Assembly (NCBI GenBank): GCA_902571005.1 | Contig: CACGAG010000003.1 | Location: 1-64,000, forward strand | Origin: an uncultured Pelagibacteraceae bacterium | GTDB lineage: Bacteria; Pseudomonadota; Alphaproteobacteria; Pelagibacterales; AG-422-B15 | Length of the DNA: 64,000 bases | Direction of reading: 5' to 3' | Shown: positions 1 to 7,619 of the stretch, in pieces | How the letters are laid out: each line of letters starts with the position of its first letter | How positions within the stretch are numbered: the stretch's first letter is position 1 | Notes under the pieces: generated by a model | Seen by the model: the letters and a program-made list of their open reading frames with translations, nothing else | Database searches by the model: none | What the model was told of the DNA's origin: nothing | Made by a program: the position numbers and the translations under genes

Positions 1-93
1 AATATATTCCGTATCTTTTTCGCTATATTCTTTTAAAGACCATTTTTTATTTGTTAGAGAAAAAAAATCTTCGTCGAAAGAATCTTTTCTCAT
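1..93 (-). CDS. recJ: RecJ single-strand DNA exonuclease, N-terminal fragment (cut by window edge)
   Basis: An open frame begins at an ATG (91-93, minus strand) three bases after the glpX stop and runs off the left edge, giving about 31 residues that begin MRKDSFDEDFFSLTNKKW. The part seen contains no catalytic motif. The name rests on context: in alphaproteobacteria recJ commonly follows hom and glpX on the same strand. The short polar start followed by a conserved-looking tryptophan is compatible with the family. RecJ would degrade single-stranded DNA 5' to 3' in recombination and mismatch repair. Any other gene following glpX is possible. Confidence 0.5.
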   Translation of the reverse strand, partial: MRKDSFDEDFFSLTNKKWSLKEYSEKDTEYI

Positions 94-96
94 TGT

Positions 97-1047
97 TCAA
101 TCTTTTTTGTGATAAGTCTCGATATACTGAGATGCGGCTTCGCCAGTTCTTAGAACAAGTGAATGGGTTATGTAGTGACTGCTGTCAGATCTTACACCTC
201 TAACCATAGTACCTTCTGTTACACCTGTAGCAGAAAAGATAATATCACCGTGTGCAAGTTCATTAAGATTATATTTTTTTTCTAGGTCTTTAATACCAAT
301 CTTTTCAGCTCTGTTTTTTTCATCGTCATTATTGATTACAAGTCTAGTTTGCATTTGACCACCAATGCATTGCAGTGCTGCAGCAGCTAAAACTCCCTCA
401 GGAGCTCCGCCGATGCCAAGGTAAATATCAACTGGATTATGTTCTTGTGTTGTCATAATTACTCCCGCAACATCGCCATCAGGAATAAGAACAATTTTTG
501 AGCCAATTGTTCTTAAAGACTCAATTATATCATTGTGTCTGGGTCTTTCTAATACACAGGCAGTAACTTCACTAATTTTAACTTTTTTAGCTTCCGCGAT
601 ACTTTTTATGTTATCTTCGACAGCTGCATCAAGATCTATAACATCTTTTGGAAGACTACCGCCAACTGCAATCTTATTCATGTAAGTGTCTGGAGCATAA
701 AGCAACCCTCCTTTTTGAGCTGCAGCTACTACAGATAATGAATTTGGCATGCCCTTAGCTGTTATAGTGGTTCCTTCTAAAGGATCTAACGCAATATCAA
801 CTTCGTGATTTTTGCCAGTTCCCACTTCCTCGCCAATATAAAGCATTGGCGCTTCATCTCTCTCACCTTCACCAATAACAATTCTACCATCAAAATCAAT
901 TGCGTTTAAAGCTGTTCTCATTGCGTCTACAGCAACTTGATCTGCTGCTTTTTCGTCACCAAGACCTATTAATTTAGACGATGCAATTGCAGCTTTTTCA
1001 GTCGCAGCTACAATTCCTGATGCATATTGAGTTGATATTACGGTCAT
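97..1047 (-). CDS. glpX: Class II fructose-1,6-bisphosphatase GlpX
   Basis: The 316-residue product is full length for GlpX, the metal-dependent phosphatase that converts fructose 1,6-bisphosphate to fructose 6-phosphate in gluconeogenesis. The family motifs are clear: GEGERDEAP at about residues 59-67 and the metal and phosphate binding DPLEGTT at 88-94. A later GGAPEGVLAAAAL stretch is also typical. Its ATG overlaps the hom stop as ATGA (1044-1047), so the two are probably translationally coupled. It belongs to the minus-strand run coming from rplM. Some bacterial GlpX enzymes also take sedoheptulose 1,7-bisphosphate; this cannot be decided from the sequence. Confidence 0.95.
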   Translation of the reverse strand: MTVISTQYASGIVAATEKAAIASSKLIGLGDEKAADQVAVDAMRTALNAIDFDGRIVIGEGERDEAPMLYIGEEVGTGKNHEVDIALDPLEGTTITAKGMPNSLSVVAAAQKGGLLYAPDTYMNKIAVGGSLPKDVIDLDAAVEDNIKSIAEAKKVKISEVTACVLERPRHNDIIESLRTIGSKIVLIPDGDVAGVIMTTQEHNPVDIYLGIGGAPEGVLAAAALQCIGGQMQTRLVINNDDEKNRAEKIGIKDLEKKYNLNELAHGDIIFSATGVTEGTMVRGVRSDSSHYITHSLVLRTGEAASQYIETYHKKD

Positions 1048-2333
1048 AACGAATCTTCAATTCTGATAAATTTAACAGATGAGCTTACTTCTGGTAATCT
1101 TTTTATCTGTTTAATAGATGATAAAAGCGAAGATTCTTTAACTGTGTGCGTTATCAAAATAATTTCAGCAAAATTTGACCTTTTCGATGGCTTTTGAATT
1201 ATACTTTCAATCGAAATTTTTCTTTTTGATAAAGCTTTTGAAATTTTTGCCATTACCCCGGCTTTATCTTTGGCTGTAATTCTCAAATAATATGGGAATG
1301 ACAAATCATCAATTTTCTGGATTTTTAACTTCTTTTTCTTTTTTATTGATACGCCCAATGGATAATTATAGGTACCTCTTATAATATCCATAAGATCTGA
1401 CATAACAGAGGCTCCCGTTGGTCCAGCTCCAGCACCAGGGCCTTCAAAAATATTTTTTCCAATTACTGAATCATTTACGACAACAGCATTAATCTCGTTA
1501 CTCACTTTTGCAATATCTGATTTTAGTTTAACAAAACAAGGATGAACTCTTTGTTCGATCTTACTTAATTTTTTAGAAGCAACTGATAACAATTTTATTG
1601 AGTATCCTAATTCTTTTGCAAAAACAAAATCATATTTATCAATCTTAGTAATACCTTCTATAAAAGTTGCTCTAAAGTTTACAGGAATGTCAAAAGCAAT
1701 ACTTGATAACAACGTAATCTTATGAGCTGCATCAATACCCTGAATATCAAAAGTTGGATCTAACTCAGCAAAACCTTTTTTTTGAGCATCATTTAATACA
1801 TTTTTAAAATCTCCCGCATTATTTTCCATCTTTGTTAAAATGTAGTTACAAGTACCATTCAAAATTCCATAAATTTTGTTTATTTTATTAAGACGCAAAT
1901 TTTCTCTTACGGCTTTTACAATTGGTATACCGCCAGCAATTGCTGCTTCATAATTGAGACAAACATTATTTTGCTCAGCAATTTTAGATAATTCATTTCC
2001 ATGTACTGCAAGCAAAGCTTTATTAGCGGTAATTACATGCTTGTTATTTTGGAGAGCTTTTTTAACCACTTTGTATGCTATTCCCTTTGAGCCACCAATG
2101 AGCTCAATTAAAATATCTACATTATCATTTGTTGCTAATGACATTGTATCAGTAGTTAACGGTAGAGACTTAACTGATAAACTTCTTTTTTTTCTTAAGT
2201 TCTTAACAGCAATTTTAATTACATTGATATTTGCAGTTTTTTGTGAGGGTGATTTAAAATTTTTTAATTGTTGGAGAAATCCTAATCCAACTGTTCCTAG
2301 TCCTGCGATTCCGACACCATAAGTTTTACTCAT
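1044..2333 (-). CDS. hom: Homoserine dehydrogenase with C-terminal ACT domain
   Basis: It reduces aspartate semialdehyde to homoserine, the branch point to threonine and methionine. An NAD(P)-binding GIAGLGTVGLG loop lies at residues 8-18, the catalytic-region lysine is in TANKALLA (about residue 105), and NGTCNYILTKM (about 159-169) is the family signature. A C-terminal ACT domain (from about residue 350, LRITAKDKAGVMAKIS) suggests feedback control by threonine. I start it at the ATG at 2333 (MSKTYG), preceded by AAAAGG about nine bases upstream, rather than at an upstream in-frame GTG at 2357. The start overlaps the end of the small lipoprotein gene. Homoserine made here feeds MetY at 4740. 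Confidence 0.95.
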   Translation of the reverse strand: MSKTYGVGIAGLGTVGLGFLQQLKNFKSPSQKTANINVIKIAVKNLRKKRSLSVKSLPLTTDTMSLATNDNVDILIELIGGSKGIAYKVVKKALQNNKHVITANKALLAVHGNELSKIAEQNNVCLNYEAAIAGGIPIVKAVRENLRLNKINKIYGILNGTCNYILTKMENNAGDFKNVLNDAQKKGFAELDPTFDIQGIDAAHKITLLSSIAFDIPVNFRATFIEGITKIDKYDFVFAKELGYSIKLLSVASKKLSKIEQRVHPCFVKLKSDIAKVSNEINAVVVNDSVIGKNIFEGPGAGAGPTGASVMSDLMDIIRGTYNYPLGVSIKKKKKLKIQKIDDLSFPYYLRITAKDKAGVMAKISKALSKRKISIESIIQKPSKRSNFAEIILITHTVKESSLLSSIKQIKRLPEVSSSVKFIRIEDSL

Positions 2334-2523
2334 CGATTTCAACCTTTTCTGGTACACTCTCTAAATCTGGTTTATGAGCATTTTCTTGATTATCTAAAAT
2401 TAATTCTGCAGCATTTGGGTTGATAAAAAACTCATAAAAAGAAAAATTTTTTGCTGATGAGCAGGCATTGAAAGTAAATAAAAATAAAAATAAATTAAAA
2501 ATAATTATAATTCTTTTTCTCAT
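2326..2523 (-). CDS. Small predicted lipoprotein between argC and hom
   Basis: This 65-residue product has a positively charged start (MRKR), a hydrophobic stretch of about 14 residues and a lipobox-like FNAC with cysteine near residue 21, so it looks like a type II signal peptide. The mature part (about 45 residues) is acidic and polar with no recognisable domain. Its ATG overlaps the argC stop as ATGA, and its stop overlaps the start of hom by eight bases, so it is locked into the operon by coupling at both ends. It does not carry the CGLKGPL start of LptM-type lipoproteins. I do not recognise the family and propose no function beyond membrane anchoring. Confidence 0.7.
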   Translation of the reverse strand: MRKRIIIIFNLFLFLFTFNACSSAKNFSFYEFFINPNAAELILDNQENAHKPDLESVPEKVEIDE

Positions 2524-3530
2524 TCTATTCCTAACCTCTCATCATAATCATTCATAAGATTAAAATTTTGAACTGCTTGTCCAGCAGCTCCTTTTACCAA
2601 ATTATCTAAAACACTAACAATACATAATTTATTTTCTTTATATCCCTTTTTTAATCCTATGACTAAGTTATTAGTACCAACTACGTCCCTAGAGGAAGGA
2701 ATTTCATTCATTGGTAGCAATTGTATAAAATGCTCATCATTAAATCTTTTTTGCAATATATCGTAAATATCATTTTGAGATGTCTTATTTGTGTCAATAT
2801 AAATATTACTCAAAATACCTCTTTCAACAGGTAGTATATTAGCAGCAAAGAAAACTTCAGTTTGAGTATTTTTGATTTTACTTAGTTCTTGGTTTATTTC
2901 AGCTATGTGTTTGTGATCTCCAATACCATAGGTTCTGATATTTTCATTTACTTCTTTAATTAACTCTTTTCTTCCCTTTGTTTTACCTGCACCTGAGTAA
3001 CCTGATTTTGAATCAATAACAATATCGTTGGTGTTAATTGCATTTTGTTTAATCAATTCAATTAGTGGAATTAAGATACTAGTTGCATAGCAGCCAGGGT
3101 TTGCAATATGCTTACATTTTTTTATCTTATCTCTATTAAACTCTGTTAGTCCATATTGGAATTCATCGTTTACCTCAAAGTTGCAGTGTTTAAAGCCATA
3201 CCAGTTCTCATACTCATTCTTATCATCAAGTCTAAAATCAACTGAAAGGTCAATTATACTGATATCTGATCTCAATAGATCACTTCTTTTGTGAAGATTT
3301 TCATTAGGTAAGCAATTAAATACATAATCAATGCTACTAAAATTTATGTCTTCATAACTTTTGTATTTGAGTGATGTTTGTATACCATCTGAGTCATAGA
3401 TTTGTACTTTCTCACCTGCTGATTTGTTTGCAGATAGAGCCTCAATACTTACATGGGGATGGTTGAGGCAAATTTTAATTATTTCATGTCCTACAAAGCC
3501 ACTAGCACCTAATATAGCTACGTTTTTCAT
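2520..3530 (-). CDS. argC: N-acetyl-gamma-glutamyl-phosphate reductase
   Basis: ArgC carries out the NADPH-dependent third step of arginine synthesis, reducing N-acetylglutamyl phosphate to the semialdehyde. The 336-residue protein opens with a nucleotide-binding GASGFVG loop (8-14) and has the catalytic cysteine in NPGCYAT (Cys147). A histidine-bearing GIGDHKHIAEI segment, typical of the family's long form, follows. It sits 38 bases after rpsI. The order rplM-rpsI-argC is a common alphaproteobacterial string. The small lipoprotein gene follows with an ATGA overlap. Confidence 0.95.
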   Translation of the reverse strand: MKNVAILGASGFVGHEIIKICLNHPHVSIEALSANKSAGEKVQIYDSDGIQTSLKYKSYEDINFSSIDYVFNCLPNENLHKRSDLLRSDISIIDLSVDFRLDDKNEYENWYGFKHCNFEVNDEFQYGLTEFNRDKIKKCKHIANPGCYATSILIPLIELIKQNAINTNDIVIDSKSGYSGAGKTKGRKELIKEVNENIRTYGIGDHKHIAEINQELSKIKNTQTEVFFAANILPVERGILSNIYIDTNKTSQNDIYDILQKRFNDEHFIQLLPMNEIPSSRDVVGTNNLVIGLKKGYKENKLCIVSVLDNLVKGAAGQAVQNFNLMNDYDERLGIE

Positions 3531-3568
3531 AATTAATTTTTAATTTTATAATAGAAGTTTGAAAAAAA

Positions 3569-4015
3569 TTATCTTTTTGAGAATTGGAAACGTCTACGCG
3601 CTTTACGTCTACCATATTTTTTTCTTTCAACAATTCGGGAGTCTCTCGTAAGTAAACCTTCAGTTTTAAGGATTGGCCTTAAGTTTGGGTCTAGCAAAGT
3701 TAGAGCTTTTGAAATTCCATGTCTGACAGCACCAGCCTGACCAGACATTCCACCACCACTAACTGTAATTGTTGTGTCAACATTCATTTTTTTATTTGTT
3801 AATTCAAGTGGTTGGTTAACTAGCATATTTAGAACGGGTCTTAAAAAGTATTTATCAACATCCTTACCATTGATTACTATTTTTCCAGAACCACTTTTTA
3901 TCCAGACTCTTGCGACAGCATTCTTTCTTTTACCGGTAGCATATGATCTTCCCAGGTTATCCAATACTGGTTTTGCAGAATTTTCCTCAGAATTATTATT
4001 CATAGTTTCGTTCAT
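3569..4015 (-). CDS. rpsI: 30S ribosomal protein S9
   Basis: The product has 148 residues with the S9 signature: [17 protein letters not shown] near the N terminus, [16 protein letters not shown] in the middle, and the basic tail [16 protein letters not shown] that reaches the P-site tRNA in the ribosome. The first 20 or so residues are a polar, asparagine-rich extension. The start codon directly abuts the rplM stop (TAAATG), so the two are expected to be co-translated from the rplM promoter. Confidence 0.97.
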   Translation of the reverse strand: MNETMNNNSEENSAKPVLDNLGRSYATGKRKNAVARVWIKSGSGKIVINGKDVDKYFLRPVLNMLVNQPLELTNKKMNVDTTITVSGGGMSGQAGAVRHGISKALTLLDPNLRPILKTEGLLTRDSRIVERKKYGRRKARRRFQFSKR

Positions 4016-4480
4016 TTAAACTACATCCTGTATGTTATATATTTTAGGATTTTGAGCCTCATGAGGGTGCTTGTCACCTATGTACACCTTCATATTCGAC
4101 AGTTGCTTTCTTCCAAGTGGTCCTTTAGGTATCATTCGTTTAACGGCCAGTCTAACTAATCGGTCTGGGAATTTTCCTTCTAATATTTTTCTAGCATTGA
4201 TACTCTTAATTCCACCAGGATATCCCGTGTGTCTATAATAAGTTTTGTCATCGAGTTTTTTGCCTGTAAGCTTAATTTTTTCTGCATTAATAATAACTAC
4301 ATTATCACCACAATCTACATGTGGAGTGTATGATGGTTTATGCTTACCTCTTAAAATATTTGAGACATTTGTAGCAAGTCTACCCAAGACTATGTCTTTT
4401 GCGTCGATTAGTAGCCAGTCTTTTTTGATGTCCTCTTTTCTTAGAGACGAAGTCTGCTTTAGTATCTTAGATGTAGTCAT
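4016..4480 (-). CDS. rplM: 50S ribosomal protein L13
   Basis: The 154-residue product is an L13: [34 protein letters not shown] and the conserved [12 protein letters not shown] block are all present. The N terminus is about seven residues longer than usual, and no other in-frame ATG lies near the domain start, so the ATG at 4480 is favoured. A TTGACA/TAATAA promoter ends only eight bases before this ATG, which predicts a leaderless mRNA (see the promoter entry). It is first in a minus-strand run continuing through rpsI and argC. Confidence 0.97.
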   Translation of the reverse strand: MTTSKILKQTSSLRKEDIKKDWLLIDAKDIVLGRLATNVSNILRGKHKPSYTPHVDCGDNVVIINAEKIKLTGKKLDDKTYYRHTGYPGGIKSINARKILEGKFPDRLVRLAVKRMIPKGPLGRKQLSNMKVYIGDKHPHEAQNPKIYNIQDVV

Positions 4481-4488
4481 GCTGTTGT

Positions 4489-4517
4489 TTATTAGAGAAT
4501 ACGGTAAAATATGTCAA
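4489..4517 (-). promoter_or_regulatory. Sigma-70 type promoter of rplM-rpsI
   Basis: On the minus strand a perfect TTGACA (4512-4517) is followed after exactly 17 bases by TAATAA (4489-4494). Only eight bases separate this -10 box from the rplM ATG (4478-4480), so transcription should begin at or within a few bases of the start codon. There is no room for a Shine-Dalgarno sequence. Both boxes and the spacing are read directly; use in vivo is inferred. Confidence 0.7.
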
Positions 4518-4587
4518 CAACATATATTTATATAATAAATTCATATATTTAAATAATGGTATTATGATACTTTTTAAATTATTAGGC

Positions 4588-4616
4588 TTTACATAAGTCT
4601 TAGAGTGTTATTCAAT
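4588..4616 (+). promoter_or_regulatory. Possible promoter for the metY leader
   Basis: TTTACA (4588-4593) lies 17 bases before TTCAAT (4611-4616). This would start transcription near 4622-4625, just at the first base-paired segment of the metY leader. The -10 is a poor match, so it is supported mainly by its position in front of the riboswitch-like structure in this divergent gap. Confidence 0.3.
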
Positions 4617-4623
4617 ATATTGT

Positions 4624-4696
4624 CGAGTTTAATACAGCTTGCGGACTTAAACAGCTAAGCCATCAGCCGCACATAGTATTATGATGCGGTTTTTTT
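4624..4696 (+). promoter_or_regulatory. SAM-II/SAM-V-like riboswitch with transcription terminator, controlling metY
   Basis: The leader can form stem GTTTAA (4627-4632) with TTAAAC (4647-4652), and a pseudoknot between loop bases GCTT (4637-4640) and AAGC (4657-4660). It also holds the motifs GCTTGC and AGCTAA, which recall SAM-II/SAM-V aptamers. Downstream, CCGCA (4667-4671) pairs with TGCGG (4685-4689), extended by CAT/ATG, then seven T: an intrinsic terminator. The same CCGCA can pair instead with TGCGG at 4640-4644 inside the aptamer loop, forming an antiterminator. Ligand binding would hold the loop and favour termination. The pairings are seen; SAM as ligand is inferred from the downstream methionine gene and from known family use. 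Class assignment is uncertain. Confidence 0.75.
4667..4696 (+). terminator. Riboswitch terminator hairpin before metY
   Basis: CCGCA-CAT pairs with ATG-(A)-TGCGG around a six-base loop (one bulged A at 4684), followed by TTTTTTT (4690-4696). It stands 43 bases before the metY ATG, so termination here would switch the gene off. Confidence 0.75.
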
Positions 4697-4739
4697 GTTC
4701 GCTGTGAAACTCGAAGAAAATATAAATAGAGGTAAAAAA

Positions 4740-6053
4740 ATGGCAAAAAATAAATTTAATCCAGCAGATTCTGTAAACCCTGAAACAATTGCATTACATG
4801 GAGGTGATTATAGAAGTGACCCTTCTACAACGTCAGTAGCTGTTCCAATTTATCAAACAACTTCATATCAGTTTCATAACACTGAACATGCAGCTAACTT
4901 ATTTGGAGCTAAAGATTTTGGTAATATTTATACAAGAATTATGAACCCTACAGTTGATGTACTTGAAAAAAGAGTCGCTGCAATGGAAGGTGGCGTGGGC
5001 GCCCTATGTGTAAGCTCTGGTCAATCGGCTTCAATGTTGAGCATTCAAAACTTAGTAAAAGCTGGAGATAATATTGTCAGCTCAACAGATTTATATGGAG
5101 GTACATGGAACCTGTTTGCAAATACAATGAAAGATTTAGGCATCGAAGTAAGATTTGCAGATCCTACAGATCCAGAAAGTTTTAGAAAAATGACAGATGA
5201 TAATACACGTGCTTATTATGCTGAAACTTTACCGAATCCAAAACTTAAAGTCTTCCCAATTAGAGAAGTTGCTGATATTGGTGATGAATATAATATTCCT
5301 TTAATTGTAGATAACACTGCAGCACCCGTCATTTGTAAACCCATTGAACACGGAGCAACAATCGTTGTTCACTCCCTTACAAAGTTTATTGGAGGTCATG
5401 GTACAACTATTGGTGGTATAATTGTTGATAGTGGAAAGTTTGATTGGGCAAAAGATCCTAAAAGACAGCCAATGCTTAATAATCCCGATCCAAGCTATCA
5501 CGGGATGGTATGGACAGAATTTGCAAAAGCAGTTGGTCCGATTGCTTATATTGTAAGAGCAAGATTTGTCGGATTAAGGGACCTAGGCCCTGCTTTGCCA
5601 CCACAAAGTGCTTTTCAAATAATTCAAGGCCTAGAAACTGTATCCTTGAGAATGGAAAAACATTGTTCTAATGCAGCCAAAGTAGCTGAATATCTTTCAA
5701 ATCATAATAAAGTCTCAAGAGTTATATATGCTGGTCTTGATGAGGGGGAAGCAGGCGAAAGAGCCAATAAATACTTAAAAGGAGGACATGGTGCACTCTG
5801 TGGTATTGAACTCAAAGGGGGCAAAGCAAGTGGAGAAAAATTTATTAATAACTTAAATATGTTCTATCATGTTGCTAATATCGGGGATGCGCGTAGCCTT
5901 GCAATTCACCCTGCTTCCACTACTCACTCACAATTATCAGACGAAGATATGGAATCAGCCGGGGTAAATCCAAGCTATGTAAGATTGTCAATAGGCATAG
6001 AGCATATTGATGATATTATTGAAGACCTTAAAAATGCTCTTGATGCTGCATAA
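4740..6053 (+). CDS. metY: O-acetylhomoserine sulfhydrylase (PLP enzyme)
   Basis: This Cys/Met-metabolism PLP enzyme joins O-acetylhomoserine and sulfide (or methanethiol) to give homocysteine (or methionine). The 437-residue length suits MetY better than the shorter MetB/MetZ forms. The opening ETIALHGG, the RIMNPTVDVLEKRVAAMEGG segment and the PLP lysine in SLTKFIGGHG (Lys215) are diagnostic. I start it at the ATG at 4740, six bases after AGAGGT (4728-4733). An in-frame TTG at 4695 lies inside the terminator T-run and is rejected. It stands alone, divergent from rplM, under the leader riboswitch, and would use homoserine-derived substrate from Hom (1044-2333). Confidence 0.93.
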   Translation: MAKNKFNPADSVNPETIALHGGDYRSDPSTTSVAVPIYQTTSYQFHNTEHAANLFGAKDFGNIYTRIMNPTVDVLEKRVAAMEGGVGALCVSSGQSASMLSIQNLVKAGDNIVSSTDLYGGTWNLFANTMKDLGIEVRFADPTDPESFRKMTDDNTRAYYAETLPNPKLKVFPIREVADIGDEYNIPLIVDNTAAPVICKPIEHGATIVVHSLTKFIGGHGTTIGGIIVDSGKFDWAKDPKRQPMLNNPDPSYHGMVWTEFAKAVGPIAYIVRARFVGLRDLGPALPPQSAFQIIQGLETVSLRMEKHCSNAAKVAEYLSNHNKVSRVIYAGLDEGEAGERANKYLKGGHGALCGIELKGGKASGEKFINNLNMFYHVANIGDARSLAIHPASTTHSQLSDEDMESAGVNPSYVRLSIGIEHIDDIIEDLKNALDAA

Positions 6054-6063
6054 ACTTAGAATT

Positions 6064-6102
6064 AAAGTCTCTTCAAGCTGAATTAACTTGAAGAGACTTT
6101 TT
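6064..6102. terminator. Bidirectional terminator between metY and ctaA
   Basis: AAAGTCTCTTCAAG (6064-6077) is perfectly complementary to CTTGAAGAGACTTT (6087-6100) across a nine-base loop, with TTTTT at 6098-6102 on the plus strand. It starts ten bases after the metY stop. The last codons and stop of ctaA (6073 onward, minus strand) lie inside the hairpin, so one 14-bp stem can serve both convergent genes. Confidence 0.85.
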
Positions 6103-7110
6103 GCTAAACATCCACATCGTTATTGAAACTAAATACAAAATGATTGCATTACCTTGGTGAATAAGAGCTAAATGCCATGGAATGTTTTGTACAGTCATTA
6201 ATACTCCCAGTAAAATTTGGATAATAAAAGTAAAGTTAAATATCAATAATAAATAACTTTTACTAATAACCTTATTTTTTTTATAAAATATATAGTTTAT
6301 GAAAATAACTAAAAGAAAAAGAATTAATGCAAAAGTTCGATGAACAAAAATAATATACTCTCCTGTTTCAAAGAAATTTATAAAACCTCTCATGGTATTA
6401 TTTTCAATCATTGGAAAAATATTACCATTATACATTGGCCAGGTGTTAAATAGTAATCCCGAATGAGTGCCAGAAACAAAAGCTCCATATGCGATCTGTA
6501 AAAAAATAGAAAGAAATAATAATAAAAATAAATTTTCACTATTCGTTTTATAATAAATATTTCTATTATCGACACGTTTCATATTAGCCTCTAAAAGTAT
6601 TTGAAATGTAATACCTAAAATAATAAAAGCCATACTCAGATGCATTGCTAAACGGTACTGACTAACATCAATCCTTCCAACTAGACCACTCTTGACCATA
6701 TACCAGCCTATGAAAGCCTGAACTCCTAAAAGAAAACCGACCAAAAAGACTCTAATTAAATATTTTTTATGAATTGTTTTATTAATTAAAAAATAAATTA
6801 GTGGAACTAAATACAATATCCCTATAAATCTCGCAAAAAATCTATGAAACCACTCCCAGAAATATATAAATTTAAATTCATTTAGCGTCATTGTGCTATT
6901 AACTAACATAAATTCATCAATTTTTTGGTACTTACTGAATTCAATTTGCCATTGAGCTTCACTTATTGGGTACATTACCCCTGTAACTGGTAACCATTCT
7001 GTAATTGACAGGCCAGAGTCAGATATTCTTGTATAACCACCAATAAGAATTATTGTACAAATAGACAATGTTAGAGATAATAGCCAAATAGAAAAAATAT
7101 TGATTTTCAT
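6073..7110 (-). CDS. ctaA: Heme A synthase (COX15/CtaA family)
   Basis: This inner-membrane enzyme oxidises heme O to heme A for cytochrome c oxidase. The 345-residue protein has about eight hydrophobic segments and the paired heme-ligand histidines of the family: EWFHRFFAR and RLAMHLSMA in the first half, VHRTFAL and LALIHQGNA in the second. The N-terminal GGYTRISDSGLSITEW is the classic COX15 signature. The C-terminal codons form part of the shared terminator. It diverges from the DUF2842 gene with only 24 bases between start codons. Confidence 0.95.
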   Translation of the reverse strand: MKINIFSIWLLSLTLSICTIILIGGYTRISDSGLSITEWLPVTGVMYPISEAQWQIEFSKYQKIDEFMLVNSTMTLNEFKFIYFWEWFHRFFARFIGILYLVPLIYFLINKTIHKKYLIRVFLVGFLLGVQAFIGWYMVKSGLVGRIDVSQYRLAMHLSMAFIILGITFQILLEANMKRVDNRNIYYKTNSENLFLLLFLSIFLQIAYGAFVSGTHSGLLFNTWPMYNGNIFPMIENNTMRGFINFFETGEYIIFVHRTFALILFLLVIFINYIFYKKNKVISKSYLLLIFNFTFIIQILLGVLMTVQNIPWHLALIHQGNAIILYLVSITMWMFSKKSLQVNSA

Positions 7111-7134
7111 AATTATAATTATTAAATATTTAAC

Positions 7135-7329
7135 ATGTTAAAAACAAAAAAATTACTAAGTATTATTTTTTTTATTCTAATGATGTTTTTATACTGTTTA
7201 CTAGTTATGGTTTTTTTAATTAAAATCAACTTTAATAATTGGATAGTTGAGTTTATTGTTTATTTTATTTTGGGAATTATCTGGGTTTTTCCGTCAATGT
7301 ATATTTTAAGACCGTTTAAAAAAAGATGA
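7135..7329 (+). CDS. DUF2842-type small membrane protein
   Basis: The 64-residue product has two predicted membrane helices (about 8-30 and 38-58), the second containing VYFILGIIWVFPSMYILRPF. This matches my memory of the DUF2842 family found next to heme A synthase genes in alphaproteobacteria. Function is unknown. Its stop overlaps the next gene's start as ATGA, so chorismate mutase is coupled to it. Confidence 0.7.
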   Translation: MLKTKKLLSIIFFILMMFLYCLLVMVFLIKINFNNWIVEFIVYFILGIIWVFPSMYILRPFKKR

Positions 7330-7619
7330 TAAGAAAAAAAAATAACTCCTCTAAAATGAAAGAAATTAGAAAGAGTATTGATGAAGTTGATTCTAAAATA
7401 CTTCCATTGATGGTTAAAAGATCTAAATTGGTAAGCAAAGCGCTTGATCTTAAATCTAAAAAATCTGAGATCGTTGATTTAAAAAGAATAAACCAAGTTA
7501 AGAAAAATGTTGCAGATCAAGCAAAAAAACTTGGAGGGAATCCAAAGTTAATCAGTGATATATGGTTATCAATTATAAAAAATTTTATTAACTTTGAGAA
7601 AAAAAATTTTAAAAAGTAA
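7326..7619 (+). CDS. Chorismate mutase, AroQ type
   Basis: This is a 97-residue all-helical chorismate mutase, which converts chorismate to prephenate for phenylalanine and tyrosine. After a short basic leader, IRKSIDEVDSKILPLMVKRSKLV and DLKRINQVKK give the spaced arginines and lysines of the AroQ active site. An asparagine stands where a glutamate usually follows the third arginine (DLKRIN). The domain makes up nearly the whole protein, so it appears monofunctional. Its stop abuts the stop of the convergent rpmG gene with no gap. Confidence 0.8.
   Translation: MIRKKNNSSKMKEIRKSIDEVDSKILPLMVKRSKLVSKALDLKSKKSEIVDLKRINQVKKNVADQAKKLGGNPKLISDIWLSIIKNFINFEKKNFKK

Noticed and set aside
4695..4739. 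N-terminal extension of metY from a TTG start
   Set aside because: It begins inside the terminator T-run and covers the ribosome-binding site AGAGGT; family homology starts after the ATG at 4740.
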